Below are positions 13,153-15,285 of a stretch of 15,285 bases of DNA, one piece after another. The notes beneath the pieces were generated by a model that saw nothing but the letters and a program-made list of their open reading frames with translations, had not been told where the DNA came from and ran no database searches. Position numbers and translations under genes: made by a program. Where the stretch lies: positions 1-15,285 of the forward strand of contig JAFUUN010000118.1 in assembly GCA_017477855.1 (NCBI GenBank), in the 5' to 3' direction. The number at the start of each line of letters is the position of its first letter. The first letter of the stretch is position 1. Origin of the DNA: Rickettsiales bacterium (GTDB taxonomy: Bacteria; Pseudomonadota; Alphaproteobacteria; Rickettsiales; Deianiraeaceae).

Positions 13153-15285
13153 ATGGTTTTTAAGAAAAAAATTGATACGAGGAAATCTTTCCTTTTGCCA
13201 GTCATTCCAGTTATTGAGATTGTGGTATTTCCAAGCACAATTGTGCCACTATTTGTAAATAGGAGAATTTCCATCAGAGCATTAGAACAAGCAATCAGTA
13301 CAAACAGTGATGTTCTTATTGTAACCCAAACAGAAAAAACGTTTGATGAGAAAATTAATGTAGAAAAGCTGCCAAAAGTTGGAACAATCTGCAAGATTAT
13401 TCAGTCAATGAAATTGACTGATGGCACCATGAAAATCACGCTTGACTGCATCTGCCGCGGGAGCATTGAGGAATATGAGCGGACAGATTGCATCCGCGCA
13501 AAGACATATCTTCCGCAAGTTGCAAGTATCAATCCGATCAAGGTGTCGGCGCTAATGAAGGAATTGCAAGATGTCTTGAAGCGCTACATTGAAAACAATG
13601 GAAATAAGTTTTCACAGGATGTCATACAAAACCTTGAAACTATCAGTGATCCTGCTATTTTTGTAGACATCGTTTCATCACGCATTGATGTGGCAGATGA
13701 GGACAAATTGTCAATCTTGGGCGCAAACCAGTTGGAAGACAGAATTACAACTCTGATAGATGTATTGACACGTGAGAATGAGATTGAAAAAATGCAGCGA
13801 GAAATCCGCAAGCGCGCAGACAAAAACATCGCCAAAAACAACAGGGAATATTACCTCAAAGAGCAAATGAATGTCATCAAGAAGGAGCTTGGCGAGGGAG
13901 AAAACACCAATGACTTAATAGATAAATATGAGAAAAAGTTGGCAGAAAAAAAACTACCAGAAAAGGTTGTTGATGTTGTTAAAGAGGAGATAAAAAAGTT
14001 AAAATATCTTGGCACCATGTCAAGCGAGGCCGGAGTTGTCAGAGGTTATCTTGATACAATTTTTGAGCTCCCATGGAACGAGGAGACGCCACTGAATAAC
14101 GACTTTCACAAGGCAGAAAAGATATTGGAGGACAGCCACTACGGCATGGAAAAAGCAAAGGAGAGAATACTTGAAAGCATCGCTGTGCAAATCAAAACTG
14201 GCAAGCAGTCAAAGAAGAATATATTGTGTCTATATGGCCCTCCGGGAGTAGGTAAAACCAGTTTGGCAGAGGCCATGGCAAAGGCAACTGGACGTGAATT
14301 TGTAAAGATTGCGCTCGGAGGCGTATGTGATGAGGCGGCTATTCGTGGGCACAGACGGACATATCTCGGGTCAATGCCGGGGAAGATTATCAAGGCGATG
14401 AAGCAGGCCAAGACAACAAATCCGTTGATACTTCTTGACGAGCTTGACAAATTAACAAACGACAATCGTGGAGACCCAGCCAGCGCACTGTTAGAAGTGC
14501 TTGACTACCAGCAAAACAGTAAATTTGTAGATCACTATCTTGATTTTGAATACGACCTGTCAAAAGTTATGTTTGTAGCCACAGCAAACAGTTTGAAAAT
14601 CTCTGCACCACTGCTTGACAGAATTGAGCTCATCAAGGTGCCAAGCTATCTGGAAAACGAGAAATTCAAAATTGCAAAAAAGTATATTCTCCCGCGCCAG
14701 ATGGAGGAGAATGGTCTTTCCAAAGAGGACTGCAAAATCAGTGATGGTGTAATAACTGAAATTATCCAGCATTATACTCGTGAGGCAGGAGTGCGTGATT
14801 TGGAACGCAAACTTGCAAAGCTATGTCGTAAGGCAGTGATAGAACAACTCAAAACCAAAAAGCCAGTCATAATCTCCAACAAGAATGTTAAGAAATATCT
14901 CGGAGTGCAGAAATACGACCATACCGTCATTGAGCGCAAGGATTTTGTGGGTGTTGTCAATGGTTTGGCCTACACAGAAGTCGGCGGAGACATTCTTATG
15001 ATTGAGGCCGCAAAGCTTCCAAATGGCAAGGGTGAGATAAAATACACCGGTGAGCTTGGAAATGTCATGAAGGAGAGTATCCAGACAGCATTCAGTTTGG
15101 TGAAGTCCAAAGCCAAAGAGTTTGGAATTGACACAAAGGAGCTCAAAAATATTGACATCCACGTGCACGTGCCAGATGGTGCGACTCCAAAAGATGGGCC
15201 TTCTGCCGGAATTACAATTACCACGGCCATTGTGTCATTGTTGAAAAACAAGTGCGTATCAAAACATCTTGCAATGACAGGAGAG
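13153..15285 (+). CDS. lon: ATP-dependent protease Lon (LonA), 3' end cut by window
   Basis: The frame is open from the ATG at 13153 to the window edge, 711 codons. Lon is a cytoplasmic AAA+ hexamer that degrades misfolded and regulatory proteins. Domains in order are the N-terminal substrate domain (about 14-200, opening LLPVIPVIEIVVFP), a coiled-coil linker (about 215-320), the AAA+ module (about 325-580) and the start of the serine-lysine protease domain. Visible landmarks are Walker A GPPGVGKT (362-369), the Lon block LGGVCDEAAIRGHRRTYLGS, Walker B LILLDELDKL (425-434), sensor-1 Asn479, arginine finger Arg490, sensor-2 Arg548 and catalytic Ser684 in PKDGPSAG. The catalytic Lys and the last 70 or so residues lie outside. 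The 13103-13152 leader has no Shine-Dalgarno motif; in-frame stop TGA lies at 13111-13113. Confidence 0.97.
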   Translation, partial: MVFKKKIDTRKSFLLPVIPVIEIVVFPSTIVPLFVNRRISIRALEQAISTNSDVLIVTQTEKTFDEKINVEKLPKVGTICKIIQSMKLTDGTMKITLDCICRGSIEEYERTDCIRAKTYLPQVASINPIKVSALMKELQDVLKRYIENNGNKFSQDVIQNLETISDPAIFVDIVSSRIDVADEDKLSILGANQLEDRITTLIDVLTRENEIEKMQREIRKRADKNIAKNNREYYLKEQMNVIKKELGEGENTNDLIDKYEKKLAEKKLPEKVVDVVKEEIKKLKYLGTMSSEAGVVRGYLDTIFELPWNEETPLNNDFHKAEKILEDSHYGMEKAKERILESIAVQIKTGKQSKKNILCLYGPPGVGKTSLAEAMAKATGREFVKIALGGVCDEAAIRGHRRTYLGSMPGKIIKAMKQAKTTNPLILLDELDKLTNDNRGDPASALLEVLDYQQNSKFVDHYLDFEYDLSKVMFVATANSLKISAPLLDRIELIKVPSYLENEKFKIAKKYILPRQMEENGLSKEDCKISDGVITEIIQHYTREAGVRDLERKLAKLCRKAVIEQLKTKKPVIISNKNVKKYLGVQKYDHTVIERKDFVGVVNGLAYTEVGGDILMIEAAKLPNGKGEIKYTGELGNVMKESIQTAFSLVKSKAKEFGIDTKELKNIDIHVHVPDGATPKDGPSAGITITTAIVSLLKNKCVSKHLAMTGE

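Overview
The window is AT-rich chromosomal DNA from an uncultured, probably alphaproteobacterial, Gram-negative organism. The call rests on the gene types: a very long VirB6/TrbL-like protein of the kind known from Rickettsiales, a MurJ lipid II flippase, a type IV pilin with a prepilin-peptidase homologue, CdsA, an isolated MrpC-type antiporter subunit and Lon. Translation uses the standard code. None of the ten starts whose upstream sequence I could read, nor that of the 5'-partial pilin gene, has a recognisable Shine-Dalgarno motif, so AT-rich or short leaders seem to be the rule here.

Layout. At 1-118 (minus) is the N-terminus of a type IV pilin-like protein, cut by the window edge. At 408-1506 (plus) a lone ABC ATPase is followed after one base by an mrpC-like gene. 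These converge, with a 3-base gap, on a minus-strand pair at 1510-8009: a 1650-residue secreted/membrane VirB6-like protein followed 2 bases later by murJ. At 8274-10683 (plus) lie cdsA, an overlapping A24 prepilin-peptidase homologue that seems to lack its catalytic aspartates, and a class I glutamine-amidotransferase-like hydrolase with a signal peptide. A 66-codon hypothetical gene (10841-11041, plus) ends tail-to-tail, overlapping by 4 bases, with transketolase (11038-12975, minus). lon starts at 13153 (plus) and runs off the right edge after the catalytic serine.

The most striking non-coding feature is a family of four GC-rich intergenic elements of 80-93 bp (241-320, 8101-8193, 10689-10774, 13022-13102). 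All can fold into the same cloverleaf-like shape: a 7-bp terminal helix enclosing three hairpins. Sequence differences between copies in the central hairpin are compensatory. Each copy is co-oriented with, and 46-91 bp upstream of, a start codon. Two copies 12.7 kb apart are identical at 77 of 78 aligned positions in opposite orientation. They look like a mobile or structurally constrained palindromic repeat family in an otherwise AT-rich genome.

Functionally the window mixes envelope biogenesis (murJ, cdsA), surface and secretion functions (VirB6-like, pilin, peptidase homologue, secreted hydrolase), ion or solute transport (ABC, MrpC), and housekeeping (transketolase, Lon). No rRNA, tRNA, CRISPR array or transposase was seen.
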